Positions 1 to 5,475 are shown, counted from the stretch's first letter. The stretch: 5,518 nt of DNA from Eubacteriales bacterium (GCA_030529125.1 JAUMXP010000109.1:1-5518); one strand, 5' to 3'. Program-made: numbers and translations. The notes: generated from the sequence alone by a model not told the origin.

Positions 1-182
1 TTTTTGCCATGTTTATGAACAAGGTCACAAGCACTCTTTAATTCTTCTAAAGAAAAATTCTTAGACGCTGTACGCATACCGAAATTCTTGCCGGCTACAT
101 ATACGGCATCGGCACCAAAATTAAGTGCCGAGCCTAAACATTCCATATCTCCTGCAGGAGACAAAATCTCAGGTCTGATCAT
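1..182 (-). CDS. Peptidase U32 family protein, N-terminal fragment (continues beyond the window)
   Basis: The first 60 codons are visible, beginning MIRPEILSPAGDMECL and running into the left edge. Three stretches match the U32 family N-terminus: ILSPAGDMECL (residues 6-16), FGADAVYVAGKNFGMR (22-37) and NFSLEELKSACDLVHKHGK (42-60). U32 proteins are annotated as collagenase-like proteases, but characterised members also act in tRNA or cofactor hydroxylation (TrhP/RlhA, UbiU/UbiV), so the substrate cannot be stated. The ATG shares one base with the mltG stop (TGATG), which implies translational coupling; a weak AGGT lies 8 bases upstream. In B. subtilis the mltG homologue yrrL also lies shortly upstream of U32 genes (yrrN, yrrO), which supports the call. 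The catalytic part is outside the window. Family assignment is firm, subgroup unknown. Confidence 0.9.
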   Translation of the reverse strand, partial: MIRPEILSPAGDMECLGSALNFGADAVYVAGKNFGMRTASKNFSLEELKSACDLVHKHGK

Positions 183-1609
183 CAGTCAATACCTGCGAGC
201 TTTCTGTTGTAGTTGTGATCAGCCTCATTAGTAGCATAGTATGGCACAGATCCGTCTTCTGCTGATGAATGGCAGAAATAGTAGTAGTCTGTATCGTTAG
301 GATCTAAAGCAGCAAGGATAGCTTCTAAACTAGGGTTACAGATAGGACCTGCAGGCAGACCTTTGATCTTATAAGTGTCGTATTTGCTTGTAAATGAATC
401 CTTGATGTTTTCAGGTACGCTCTTGTAGTTACGATAAGGATAGTAGCTTGTACTATCACATGCAAGCTGCATAGTACCTGTATCAGCACCATTTTCAAGA
501 CGGTTGTGTAGAATAGATGAAATATTGTACATATCGTCTTTGCTTGCAGCTTCAGCCTGAATAATAGATGCTATTGTGATTATCTCATCCATTGAATAGT
601 CAGACTTCTTGACATACTCGTCGAGAGTGTGCTTTTTGGAACTGCCAAGATACTTGTCACTTGTATAATACAACTTATCCTCAAAGTTGTTGAGCATCTT
701 TGAAATAACTGTCTCTAAGTCTTCGTTGATATAGAAATCGTAGGTATCAGGGAACAAATAACCTTCAAGCTTGTAGTAACGAGCTTCCTTATTCTTAATC
801 TCAGCAAGGAAAGGATATACCTCGTCAAAATTATCGCTGTTACACATATCTAGGAATTCCTGAATATCATCGATAACCTTTTCTTCCTTAAGCTTGTCCG
901 CAATTTCTATGATATTCATACCTTCAGTGATCTGTACGGTTACAATATCTGTACGGTTAACGTTGCTCTGCAAGAAGTTGATAATAGCTTCGTAGTCTTT
1001 ATCTGTATCGATAAGATACTCACCCTGTCTGAAATACTCTTCAGATGTGGTCATATTAGCATAGGTAACGAAGAAGTCAGGCTGGTCGATTACTCCGCCT
1101 TTGTACAGGATGTCAGCTATTTCTTCGATAGATGCGTTGTCAGGAATACTGATCTTGACTTGCTGTGGATCCTCTTCTCTAGAGACAGCAAGCATGTCAC
1201 CGATACCAACCAAAAGCACCTGAGACAAAACAATACCCATGATTACAACCATAGAAAGCCAGACCCATTTGAACATTTTTTTGTTACGACGGGCTTTGTT
1301 CTTCTCAATCTTCTTATCAGCTTTACTCTGCTGTTTAAGTGCCTTTTTAGAGTCACGCTCTATACGCTTTTTAGTATCAGAATCGCTGTAAGAGTTGATC
1401 TCGTTGGACTTTCTGCGACGCTTGAGTGATGAAGAGTCTGAGCTGTAACCGACGTATGAATTATCGTCGCTGTACTCATGAGTTACAACATCATAATCAG
1501 AGTCATCATTCATAACGCTTTTATCAAAGCCACGCTTGAACTCGTCTATCTTCTTTCTTCTTGTATCTTCGATTGAATCTCTGGAATAATTATTCTTATT
1601 ATCACTCAT
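182..1609 (-). CDS. mltG: Endolytic murein transglycosylase MltG (YceG-like)
   Basis: This 475-residue protein is a membrane-anchored lytic transglycosylase that cuts nascent peptidoglycan strands and is thought to set glycan length. Residues 1-112 are a highly charged, Ser/Asp/Lys/Arg-rich, probably disordered cytoplasmic segment. One transmembrane helix follows at about 115-137. LysM-like YceG subdomains start near 151 (IPDNASIEEIADIL) and 224 (VQITEGMNIIEIADKL). The catalytic domain shows LEGYLFPDTYDF (281-292), IASIIQAEA (346-354) and KGLPAGPICNPSLEAI (416-431). Glu353 is the likely catalytic acid by analogy with the Glu of the ASIVEKE motif in E. coli MltG. The start is supported by an AAGGAGGA site 5 bases upstream. 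It lies 27 bases after the cyclo-ligase gene and overlaps the U32 gene by one base. The long N-terminal tail is absent from E. coli MltG but resembles the extended cytoplasmic part of streptococcal MltG. Family call is very secure. Confidence 0.96.
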   Translation of the reverse strand: MSDNKNNYSRDSIEDTRRKKIDEFKRGFDKSVMNDDSDYDVVTHEYSDDNSYVGYSSDSSSLKRRRKSNEINSYSDSDTKKRIERDSKKALKQQSKADKKIEKNKARRNKKMFKWVWLSMVVIMGIVLSQVLLVGIGDMLAVSREEDPQQVKISIPDNASIEEIADILYKGGVIDQPDFFVTYANMTTSEEYFRQGEYLIDTDKDYEAIINFLQSNVNRTDIVTVQITEGMNIIEIADKLKEEKVIDDIQEFLDMCNSDNFDEVYPFLAEIKNKEARYYKLEGYLFPDTYDFYINEDLETVISKMLNNFEDKLYYTSDKYLGSSKKHTLDEYVKKSDYSMDEIITIASIIQAEAASKDDMYNISSILHNRLENGADTGTMQLACDSTSYYPYRNYKSVPENIKDSFTSKYDTYKIKGLPAGPICNPSLEAILAALDPNDTDYYYFCHSSAEDGSVPYYATNEADHNYNRKLAGID

Positions 1610-1614
1610 AATTA

Positions 1615-1622
1615 TCCTCCTT
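1615..1622 (-). promoter_or_regulatory. Strong ribosome binding site of mltG
   Basis: The minus strand reads AAGGAGGA, a near-perfect Shine-Dalgarno sequence 5 bases before the ATG at 1609. It fixes the start and so confirms that the long charged N-terminal tail of MltG is translated. It lies in the 27-base gap after the cyclo-ligase stop codon, so mltG can initiate independently. Confidence 0.9.
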
Positions 1623-1636
1623 ATATACGTTAAAAA

Positions 1637-2191
1637 TTATGTACGCTTTACATACAGATTGGAAACTATCATATCAACAGGAACATCAGTGCTGTCGCAC
1701 TTTACATAGGTAAGAACATTGTCAGCATAAACAAGACAAATCTTCTCCCCTGTGTAGGTGCTCAGAAATCTGTCGTAGCACCCTTTGCCGTAACCAATGC
1801 GGTTGCCGGATAAATCACAACACAACGCAGGCACCACACAGATGCTCTTCTTAAAATCAACCACCATGGCTGATTTGTCACTTGGTTCAAGTATATTGAA
1901 TTTTCCAGGTTTTAATTCCTCAATAGAATTAATATAATAAAACGACAAAGAATAGTCGTCGTTAGTGACAGGGACTGCAACGCGCTTTTTGTTAGCAAAA
2001 GCGGCGTTGATGATACCAAAAGTATCTATCTCAAGCTCAGTAGACACATACACAAGTACTGTGTCACATGCTCTGTATTCGTCAGTCATTAAAAGTCGAC
2101 TCTGGATCTCAAGCTCCATAGAGCGCTTTTTGTCTTTATCCATTAACTTGCGCTTTGACAAAAGCTCTGCGCGTATACTTGTTTTATTCAT
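1637..2191 (-). CDS. 5-formyltetrahydrofolate cyclo-ligase (MTHFS family)
   Basis: The enzyme uses ATP to convert 5-formyl-THF to 5,10-methenyl-THF, returning this storage folate to the one-carbon pool in the cytoplasm. From the ATG at 2191 it has 184 residues, a normal bacterial length. Visible family motifs are a basic N-terminus with SKRK (12-15), VLVYVSTELEIDT (45-57), GKFNILEP (96-103) and the hallmark GNRIGYGKGCYDRFL (129-143), which forms the nucleotide/phosphate-binding region. Start choice: the frame also allows GTG at 2194, one codon earlier; ATG is preferred, but no clear Shine-Dalgarno supports either. The start overlaps the end of the DJ-1 gene by 8 bases, so translation is probably coupled to it. 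The link to thyX, which consumes methylene-THF, is an inference from the shared operon. Identification is very secure. Confidence 0.95.
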   Translation of the reverse strand: MNKTSIRAELLSKRKLMDKDKKRSMELEIQSRLLMTDEYRACDTVLVYVSTELEIDTFGIINAAFANKKRVAVPVTNDDYSLSFYYINSIEELKPGKFNILEPSDKSAMVVDFKKSICVVPALCCDLSGNRIGYGKGCYDRFLSTYTGEKICLVYADNVLTYVKCDSTDVPVDMIVSNLYVKRT

Positions 2192-2741
2192 CACACTGCA
2201 TCGTCTTTCTGATATTATCTGAAACGCTGTTTCCCTTGAGTATGCTCACGAGTGCAAGCGCAAAATCAATAGAACAGCCAGGACCTCTGCCTGTAACAAT
2301 GTTACCGTCTACAGTTACTCTGTCGTGAGTATAATTTGCACCTAAGAGCTCATTTTCAAACCCAGGGTAGCATGTAGCGTTCTTATTCTCTAAAAGTCCG
2401 ATACGACCGAGCACGATAGGAGCAGCACAGATAGCGCCTACTAAAATATCGTTTTCTACGCAGTACCTAGCGACTTCAACAGGAAGCGTACACTCACCAG
2501 TTGATAAAGTTTCTGCGCCAGGCATACCACCCGGATAGATAGCACCTGTGATAATGCTCTTATCAGCAGGGAAATCCTCAGCTTTAATATCTGCATATAC
2601 TTTAATGTTATGTGATCCGGTAACGGTAATGTCGCCATTTACAGAAACTGTAGTAACCTCAATTCCTGCACGACGAAGTATATCTACGCAAGACAATGCC
2701 TCGATCTCTTCAAAGCCGTCTGCTAAAAAACAAAATATCAT
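2184..2741 (-). CDS. DJ-1/PfpI (YajL/ThiJ-like) family protein
   Basis: This 185-residue single-domain protein has the normal length of the DJ-1 subfamily. Motifs in order are LADGFEEIEA (6-15), the PGG turn (70-72), the nucleophile elbow GAICAAP (102-108) with reactive Cys105, CYPGFE (124-129) and GRGPGCSIDFAL (151-162). Glu14 aligns with human DJ-1 Glu18, and Cys105 with the oxidisable Cys106. Members have been reported as redox-sensing chaperones, glyoxalase III and disputed protein or nucleotide deglycases; the sequence does not settle which. It is predicted cytoplasmic, with no signal peptide. The start is supported by GGAGGTT 5 bases upstream (GGAGG at 2747-2751). It begins 11 bases after the DUF2156 gene and its end overlaps the cyclo-ligase start. 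Such proteins are often labelled 4-methyl-5-thiazole monophosphate biosynthesis (ThiJ), a name without good biochemical support. Confidence 0.93.
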   Translation of the reverse strand: MIFCFLADGFEEIEALSCVDILRRAGIEVTTVSVNGDITVTGSHNIKVYADIKAEDFPADKSIITGAIYPGGMPGAETLSTGECTLPVEVARYCVENDILVGAICAAPIVLGRIGLLENKNATCYPGFENELLGANYTHDRVTVDGNIVTGRGPGCSIDFALALVSILKGNSVSDNIRKTMQCDE

Positions 2742-2752
2742 AATAACCTCCG

Positions 2753-3634
2753 TTACCTCTTAACAGCTGTATATTTCATCAAAATTTTGTCAGGATTGTA
2801 GGAAAGCTTGGATATACGTAAGCCCTCGAGTCCTAAATCCTCTTCTCGATTGAACTGCAAAAATTCAGGATGTGCCTTAGCAAACTCGTTGTTAATCACT
2901 GCGTAAGCACCATCAACCTCAACTGCCTTTTCAAAATTGACATCACAAACAGTTGAATTTATCTTCGAACCTATTGTCATAGCAACAGGTCGCGACGCAA
3001 CATAGAGTACACCACCCAAAAGTGAAAGTGCATCGAAATTATCAAGCGCTTCGCGGATAGCTGACAGCTCGCTGTTATCACCAGAGTTCTTCATGTTCCA
3101 TTTATGAGCAACGATATAAGCATCTTCGATATTGGAGCTATCGATAGGCTTATAGCAAAAATCAGGATTGTTGCGCATAAACTTAGAAATATGATTGCGC
3201 TTAGCATGGAACTTCTTACCCGGTAATAAAGCTAAATTTTCTCTGCTGTATATATAGTCAGCGCTGTCAAGCTCTTCAATAAAATCAAATTCATCAGGAT
3301 ACAGATGTGAGAGTATCTCTGCGTTTGTTTTATTGAGCATACCTATGACGGGTTTAGCTCCTCTGCTGTGCGCATCGTCAAGTAAAACTGCCAATGCATC
3401 TTTAGGTGCAAGCTCACCAACAGGGAACGAATAACCATCTACCTTGTCTGCGTTTTTTACGTTAAAATACGCTTTAAATAAAGTATTTTTGTAGTTACAG
3501 ACTTTAATGTTGTATTTATTACGCCACAAATAAGTTGTAGCGAAAGAAATGTCACAACCGATCTGGCCGCAGTTTTCGGTCAGTTCGTTTATCCATTGTG
3601 CATCTGAAAGTGTAGGTGTGTAAAAACCAAGCAT
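2753..3634 (-). CDS. DUF2156 protein (soluble phosphatidylglycerol lysyltransferase C-terminal-like, GNAT fold)
   Basis: This 293-residue protein matches the stand-alone DUF2156 group (COG4866-like), related to the cytoplasmic C-terminal aminoacyl-transfer domain of MprF. Recognisable stretches are SADYIYSRENLALLPGKK (124-141), followed by FHAKRNHISKF (142-152); FEKAVEVDGAYAVINNEFA (234-252); and FNREEDLGLEGLRISK (261-276) with SYNPDKILMKY (278-288). The domain consists of tandem GNAT-like halves that in characterised relatives transfer an amino acid from aminoacyl-tRNA. There is no transmembrane segment or signal peptide, so unlike MprF it lacks the flippase/membrane part and its acceptor is unknown. 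Start choice: AAAAGGA (3643-3649) lies 8 bases before the ATG at 3634; another ATG at 3638 is out of frame. It starts 16 bases after tmk, within the operon. The family call is good; the reaction is not known. Confidence 0.88.
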   Translation of the reverse strand: MLGFYTPTLSDAQWINELTENCGQIGCDISFATTYLWRNKYNIKVCNYKNTLFKAYFNVKNADKVDGYSFPVGELAPKDALAVLLDDAHSRGAKPVIGMLNKTNAEILSHLYPDEFDFIEELDSADYIYSRENLALLPGKKFHAKRNHISKFMRNNPDFCYKPIDSSNIEDAYIVAHKWNMKNSGDNSELSAIREALDNFDALSLLGGVLYVASRPVAMTIGSKINSTVCDVNFEKAVEVDGAYAVINNEFAKAHPEFLQFNREEDLGLEGLRISKLSYNPDKILMKYTAVKR

Positions 3635-3650
3635 ACATAGCGTCCTTTTA

Positions 3651-4316
3651 TCACAGTTTTTGATCTATAATATCAAGTATCTGCTGTGTTATGCTTTCTA
3701 TGCTTTTTGGCACATCTTCGTCAGCACAGACTATGTGCTCCCAAGAAAGCTTATCTAATGCATAGAGAGCACTTTTACGACAAGAAAGCAGGAAGTTCAT
3801 ATTCTTCTCATGGATATCCTTTTTGCTTTCGTCGCCGTTATATCTGCCACTCATCAGCTTCTGTGAAACCTGTGGTGGCATATCAAGATAGATAACAACA
3901 TCAGGACGTGGAACAGAAAGCCGGTTGTACTCGTAGTCTTCGCACCACTCAATAAACTCGTCACGCTCAGAATCCAGCACCTTAGACATCTGATAAATAA
4001 TATTGGATGTAACATAACGATCAAGCACGATATAGTCGCACTCTTCGTAGTCTTTTTTCCAGTCTTTGATATATGAAGCAACTCTGTCAACAGCGTAAAA
4101 CGATGAAGCAGCATAAGCGTTGACATCGTCAGGAGTATCCCCAAGCTGACCGCCTAAGTACATCTTTACCAGTGCTGATGTATCGCTGTCATAATCAGGG
4201 AATGTAAGTTTCTTAACTTTATAGCCTCTGTCTGCAAGCTTTTGTGCAACCAGTTCAGACTGTGTGCCTTTACCGCTTCCGTCGAGACCTTCAATAACGA
4301 TTAATTTACTTGCCAT
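3651..4316 (-). CDS. tmk: Thymidylate kinase (dTMP kinase), divergent clostridial-type
   Basis: The enzyme phosphorylates dTMP to dTDP with ATP, the step after ThyX, in the cytoplasm. The 221 residues show an N-terminal P-loop IEGLDGSGKGTQ (8-19) with Lys16, TFPDYDS (38-44), SSFYAVDRVASY (71-82), the DRY motif with VLDRYVTSNIIYQ (97-109), PRPDVVIYLDMPP (136-148), and a LID-like segment around SGRYNGDESKKDIHE (156-170) with Arg158. The set FPDY, YAVDR, DRY-TSN and DIHE points to a divergent thymidylate kinase group that I associate with Clostridia rather than the E. coli or B. subtilis types. Unusually, Gly17 follows the P-loop lysine where Ser/Thr is common, giving an adenylate-kinase-like GKGTQ. 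The start overlaps thyX by 11 bases; AAGGA lies about 14 bases upstream and GAGAG 4 bases upstream. Adjacency to thyX strongly supports the function. Confidence 0.93.
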   Translation of the reverse strand: MASKLIVIEGLDGSGKGTQSELVAQKLADRGYKVKKLTFPDYDSDTSALVKMYLGGQLGDTPDDVNAYAASSFYAVDRVASYIKDWKKDYEECDYIVLDRYVTSNIIYQMSKVLDSERDEFIEWCEDYEYNRLSVPRPDVVIYLDMPPQVSQKLMSGRYNGDESKKDIHEKNMNFLLSCRKSALYALDKLSWEHIVCADEDVPKSIESITQQILDIIDQKL

Positions 4317-5106
4317 ATTTCTCTCTAACTTCCTTTATTTTACCACATGTCATCTTACCCTCAGGACACGCACCACGCACACAGCGTGGACCTGAATTTT
4401 TAAACAGAGTAGGTGCTACTTCTTTGCACAGCATAAGCATCTGCTCGGCAACTTCTCTTATTTCCCACTGTGCACGATTGCAACAACGATGGTCAAAGAA
4501 ATTGTTCAGGCTACGTACGTTAAAGGTGCACACAATCTTAGTAGTGCATGCGTTAGGAAGTACAAAACGAGCATCCTCGTTAGCTTTCTTCAGATATGTG
4601 TTAAAGAGCGCTTTGTCAGCTTCTCTGAAGTTGTTTATTATTTCTTCGTCAGTGCCGTTTAATTCTTCATTAGAATTTTCTTTAATGTATCCGACAATGA
4701 GAGCATCTCTGATCTGAGCGTATGCTTCAGACTGCATATCGATAACCTTTTTGTATGCTTCGAATGCCTTTTCATTCTTCTCAATCTCAGGTGGTGTGAC
4801 AAACTCAAATTTAGTACCGTCTACATAACGCTGAGACTGCTGGCTGTAGGACGCAATACGATGACGCACAAGCTGATGAGAACAAGCACGAGAAATACCC
4901 TCAATACCAAAAGTAAAGCTTGCGTGCTCAACAGGACTTGCGTGACCTAGTTGTGTGAGCATATCAAGGAAAGAATTAGTCTTCTCCTCATTAAGTCCGT
5001 CTCTGATATTCTCTATATCTGTGGCAGAATAGCACAGCTTAGCCGCCATAGCAACAGTCTGCTCAGGCAACGGTGTATGTGCTAAAAGTGTTACTTTTGC
5101 GCCCAT
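4306..5106 (-). CDS. thyX: FAD-dependent thymidylate synthase ThyX
   Basis: ThyX methylates dUMP to dTMP using methylene-THF, with reduced FAD and NAD(P)H as the reductant, and releases THF rather than DHF. The 266 residues contain the signature RHRIASYSQQSQR (81-93), which fits RHRx7S. Also visible are GHASPVEHASFTF (54-66), ARFVLPNACTTK (179-190), and NNFFDHRCCNRAQWEIRE (201-218), where Arg207 corresponds to the dUMP-binding arginine region. The C-terminal tail GPRCVRGACPEGKMTCGK (239-256) is Cys-rich (Cys242, 247, 254). ThyX functions as a tetramer. The length is somewhat above the ~220 residues of Thermotoga ThyX because of an insert near 140-165 and this tail. A GAGGT site (5113-5117) lies 6 bases before the ATG. 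It is the first gene of the operon and overlaps tmk, whose product uses its dTMP. Identification is essentially certain. Confidence 0.97.
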   Translation of the reverse strand: MGAKVTLLAHTPLPEQTVAMAAKLCYSATDIENIRDGLNEEKTNSFLDMLTQLGHASPVEHASFTFGIEGISRACSHQLVRHRIASYSQQSQRYVDGTKFEFVTPPEIEKNEKAFEAYKKVIDMQSEAYAQIRDALIVGYIKENSNEELNGTDEEIINNFREADKALFNTYLKKANEDARFVLPNACTTKIVCTFNVRSLNNFFDHRCCNRAQWEIREVAEQMLMLCKEVAPTLFKNSGPRCVRGACPEGKMTCGKIKEVREKYGK

Positions 5107-5112
5107 AAATAA

Positions 5113-5117
5113 ACCTC
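5113..5117 (-). promoter_or_regulatory. Ribosome binding site of thyX
   Basis: The minus strand reads GAGGT (in the context TGAGGTTT), 6 bases before the ATG at 5106. It supports this start for ThyX, whose MGAKVTLL beginning also fits the usual beta-strand start of the family. Confidence 0.8.
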
Positions 5118-5158
5118 ATTTCCAAGTTGACATAGTAACTCATATTACAATTAGTATC

Positions 5159-5187
5159 ATTATATCACAGCGCAAAATGTTATTCAA
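5159..5187 (-). promoter_or_regulatory. Sigma-A type promoter of the thyX operon
   Basis: Read on the minus strand: -35 TTGAAT (5182-5187), a 17-base spacer, then a perfect -10 TATAAT (5159-5164), preceded by TGA, an extended -10 element (TGnTATAAT). Transcription would start near 5152, giving a leader of about 46 bases before the thyX ATG. This is the strongest promoter-like sequence in the window and is placed to drive all seven minus-strand genes. No NrdR-type palindrome was seen around it. Confidence 0.8.
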
Positions 5188-5204
5188 TAGTTTAGATACA
5201 AATA
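5186..5204 (-). repeat. Copy 1 of a TTGTATC...AACTATT motif, at the thyX -35 region
   Basis: The minus strand here reads TATTTGTATCTAAACTATT. It matches the plus-strand sequence at 5326-5342 at 16 positions if two bases (TA) are treated as an insertion. It abuts and overlaps by two bases the -35 hexamer of the thyX promoter, so a regulator bound here could affect transcription. Function is inferred only; in AT-rich DNA some of the match may be chance. Confidence 0.35.
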
Positions 5205-5253
5205 AAAGCTCAAAAATAAGCGATAAATGTATGAAAAATGATGAATTTGTATC
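5195..5253. repeat. Perfect 9-base inverted repeat upstream of the thyX promoter
   Basis: GATACAAAT at 5195-5203 is the exact reverse complement of ATTTGTATC at 5245-5253, with 41 bases between the arms. The left arm is part of motif copy 1. The arms are far apart for a single dimer site or an RNA hairpin, so paired operators are conceivable, but a pair of this length is not rare in AT-rich DNA of this size. Confidence 0.4.
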
Positions 5254-5320
5254 AGTTACAATAACGAGATGCTGTTATCAGCAAATCTAAAAAAATCTTC
5301 TTTGTTTCTTAAATGTTCTA

Positions 5321-5349
5321 TCGACTACTTGTATCAACTATTCTATATT
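5321..5349 (+). promoter_or_regulatory. Weaker candidate upstream promoter for the plus-strand gene
   Basis: TCGACT (5321-5326, four of six -35 consensus matches) is followed after 17 bases by TATATT (5344-5349, five of six -10 matches). A transcript from here would begin near 5356 and carry a leader of about 125 bases. The spacer contains motif copy 2. AT-rich DNA often yields such matches, so this is tentative. Confidence 0.3.
5326..5342 (+). repeat. Copy 2 of a TTGTATC...AACTATT motif
   Basis: The plus strand reads TACTTGTATCAACTATT, matching copy 1 (5186-5204, minus strand) apart from one substitution and a two-base gap. The two copies point away from each other, each in the direction of the gene it precedes. 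A third, shorter TTGTATCA lies at 5247-5254. Possible binding sites of one regulator, unproven. Confidence 0.35.
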
Positions 5350-5375
5350 CGTAAAGCACAACACTTGTTTCCCTA

Positions 5376-5411
5376 GTTTTTTGTAAAATCAGGAGTTTTT
5401 AGGCAAAAAAC
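5376..5411. repeat. A/T-rich inverted repeat next to the plus-strand promoter
   Basis: GTTTTTTG (5376-5383) and CAAAAAAC (5404-5411) are exact 8-base inverted repeats separated by 20 bases. The right arm ends three bases before the -35 hexamer at 5414. The stem is too AT-rich and lacks a following U-run, so it is not a terminator. It may act as a bent or UP-like element, or mean nothing. Confidence 0.35.
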
Positions 5412-5413
5412 AC

Positions 5414-5442
5414 TTGAAAAAACACAGGCTTAATGTTAGTAT
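5414..5442 (+). promoter_or_regulatory. Sigma-A type promoter of the plus-strand gene at 5481
   Basis: TTGAAA (5414-5419) is followed by a 17-base spacer and TAGTAT (5437-5442), preceded by TGT, which forms an extended -10 (TGnTAGTAT). Transcription would start around 5449, leaving a leader of about 32 bases. An alternative -10, TATAAA at 5440-5445, would require a 20-base spacer. A6 tracts at 5405-5410 and 5417-5422 could provide an UP-like element. Confidence 0.6.
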
Positions 5443-5468
5443 AAACATAAAGTAGAAATACTTAATAT

Positions 5469-5475
5469 GGAGGGG
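5469..5475 (+). promoter_or_regulatory. Ribosome binding site of the plus-strand gene
   Basis: GGAGGGG ends 5 bases before the ATG at 5481. This strong site is the main evidence that the truncated frame at the right edge is a real gene. Confidence 0.8.

Noticed and set aside
1160..1429. Plus-strand open frame of 89 codons inside mltG
   Set aside because: It is antisense to the transmembrane and tail region of mltG, has no ribosome binding site, and its sequence shows no recognisable family.
2192..2194. GTG start one codon before the cyclo-ligase ATG
   Set aside because: The adjacent ATG at 2191 is the more likely initiator; the difference is a single residue and no Shine-Dalgarno favours GTG.
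3854..4144. Minus-strand open frame of 96 codons inside tmk
   Set aside because: It is an alternate frame of tmk; the tmk frame carries the P-loop, DRY and LID motifs.
4310..4717. Plus-strand open frame of 135 codons opposite thyX
   Set aside because: It is a shadow of the well-supported thyX gene, which contains all ThyX motifs; no ribosome binding site or family match.
5107..5152. Possible riboswitch or attenuator in the thyX leader
   Set aside because: The predicted leader is only about 46 bases and shows no conserved aptamer core or terminator hairpin, too short for known folate (THF) riboswitches.
5267..5288. Small hairpin AGATGCTG/CAGC..ATCT with TTAT loop
   Set aside because: The stem is short with an AA bulge and no U-run follows on either strand, so it is not a terminator; likely chance.
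5231..5290. 19-codon plus-strand frame beginning MKNDEFVSVTITR
   Set aside because: No Shine-Dalgarno upstream, very short, and it lies in an AT-rich region carrying promoter-like DNA; a leader peptide is not supported.
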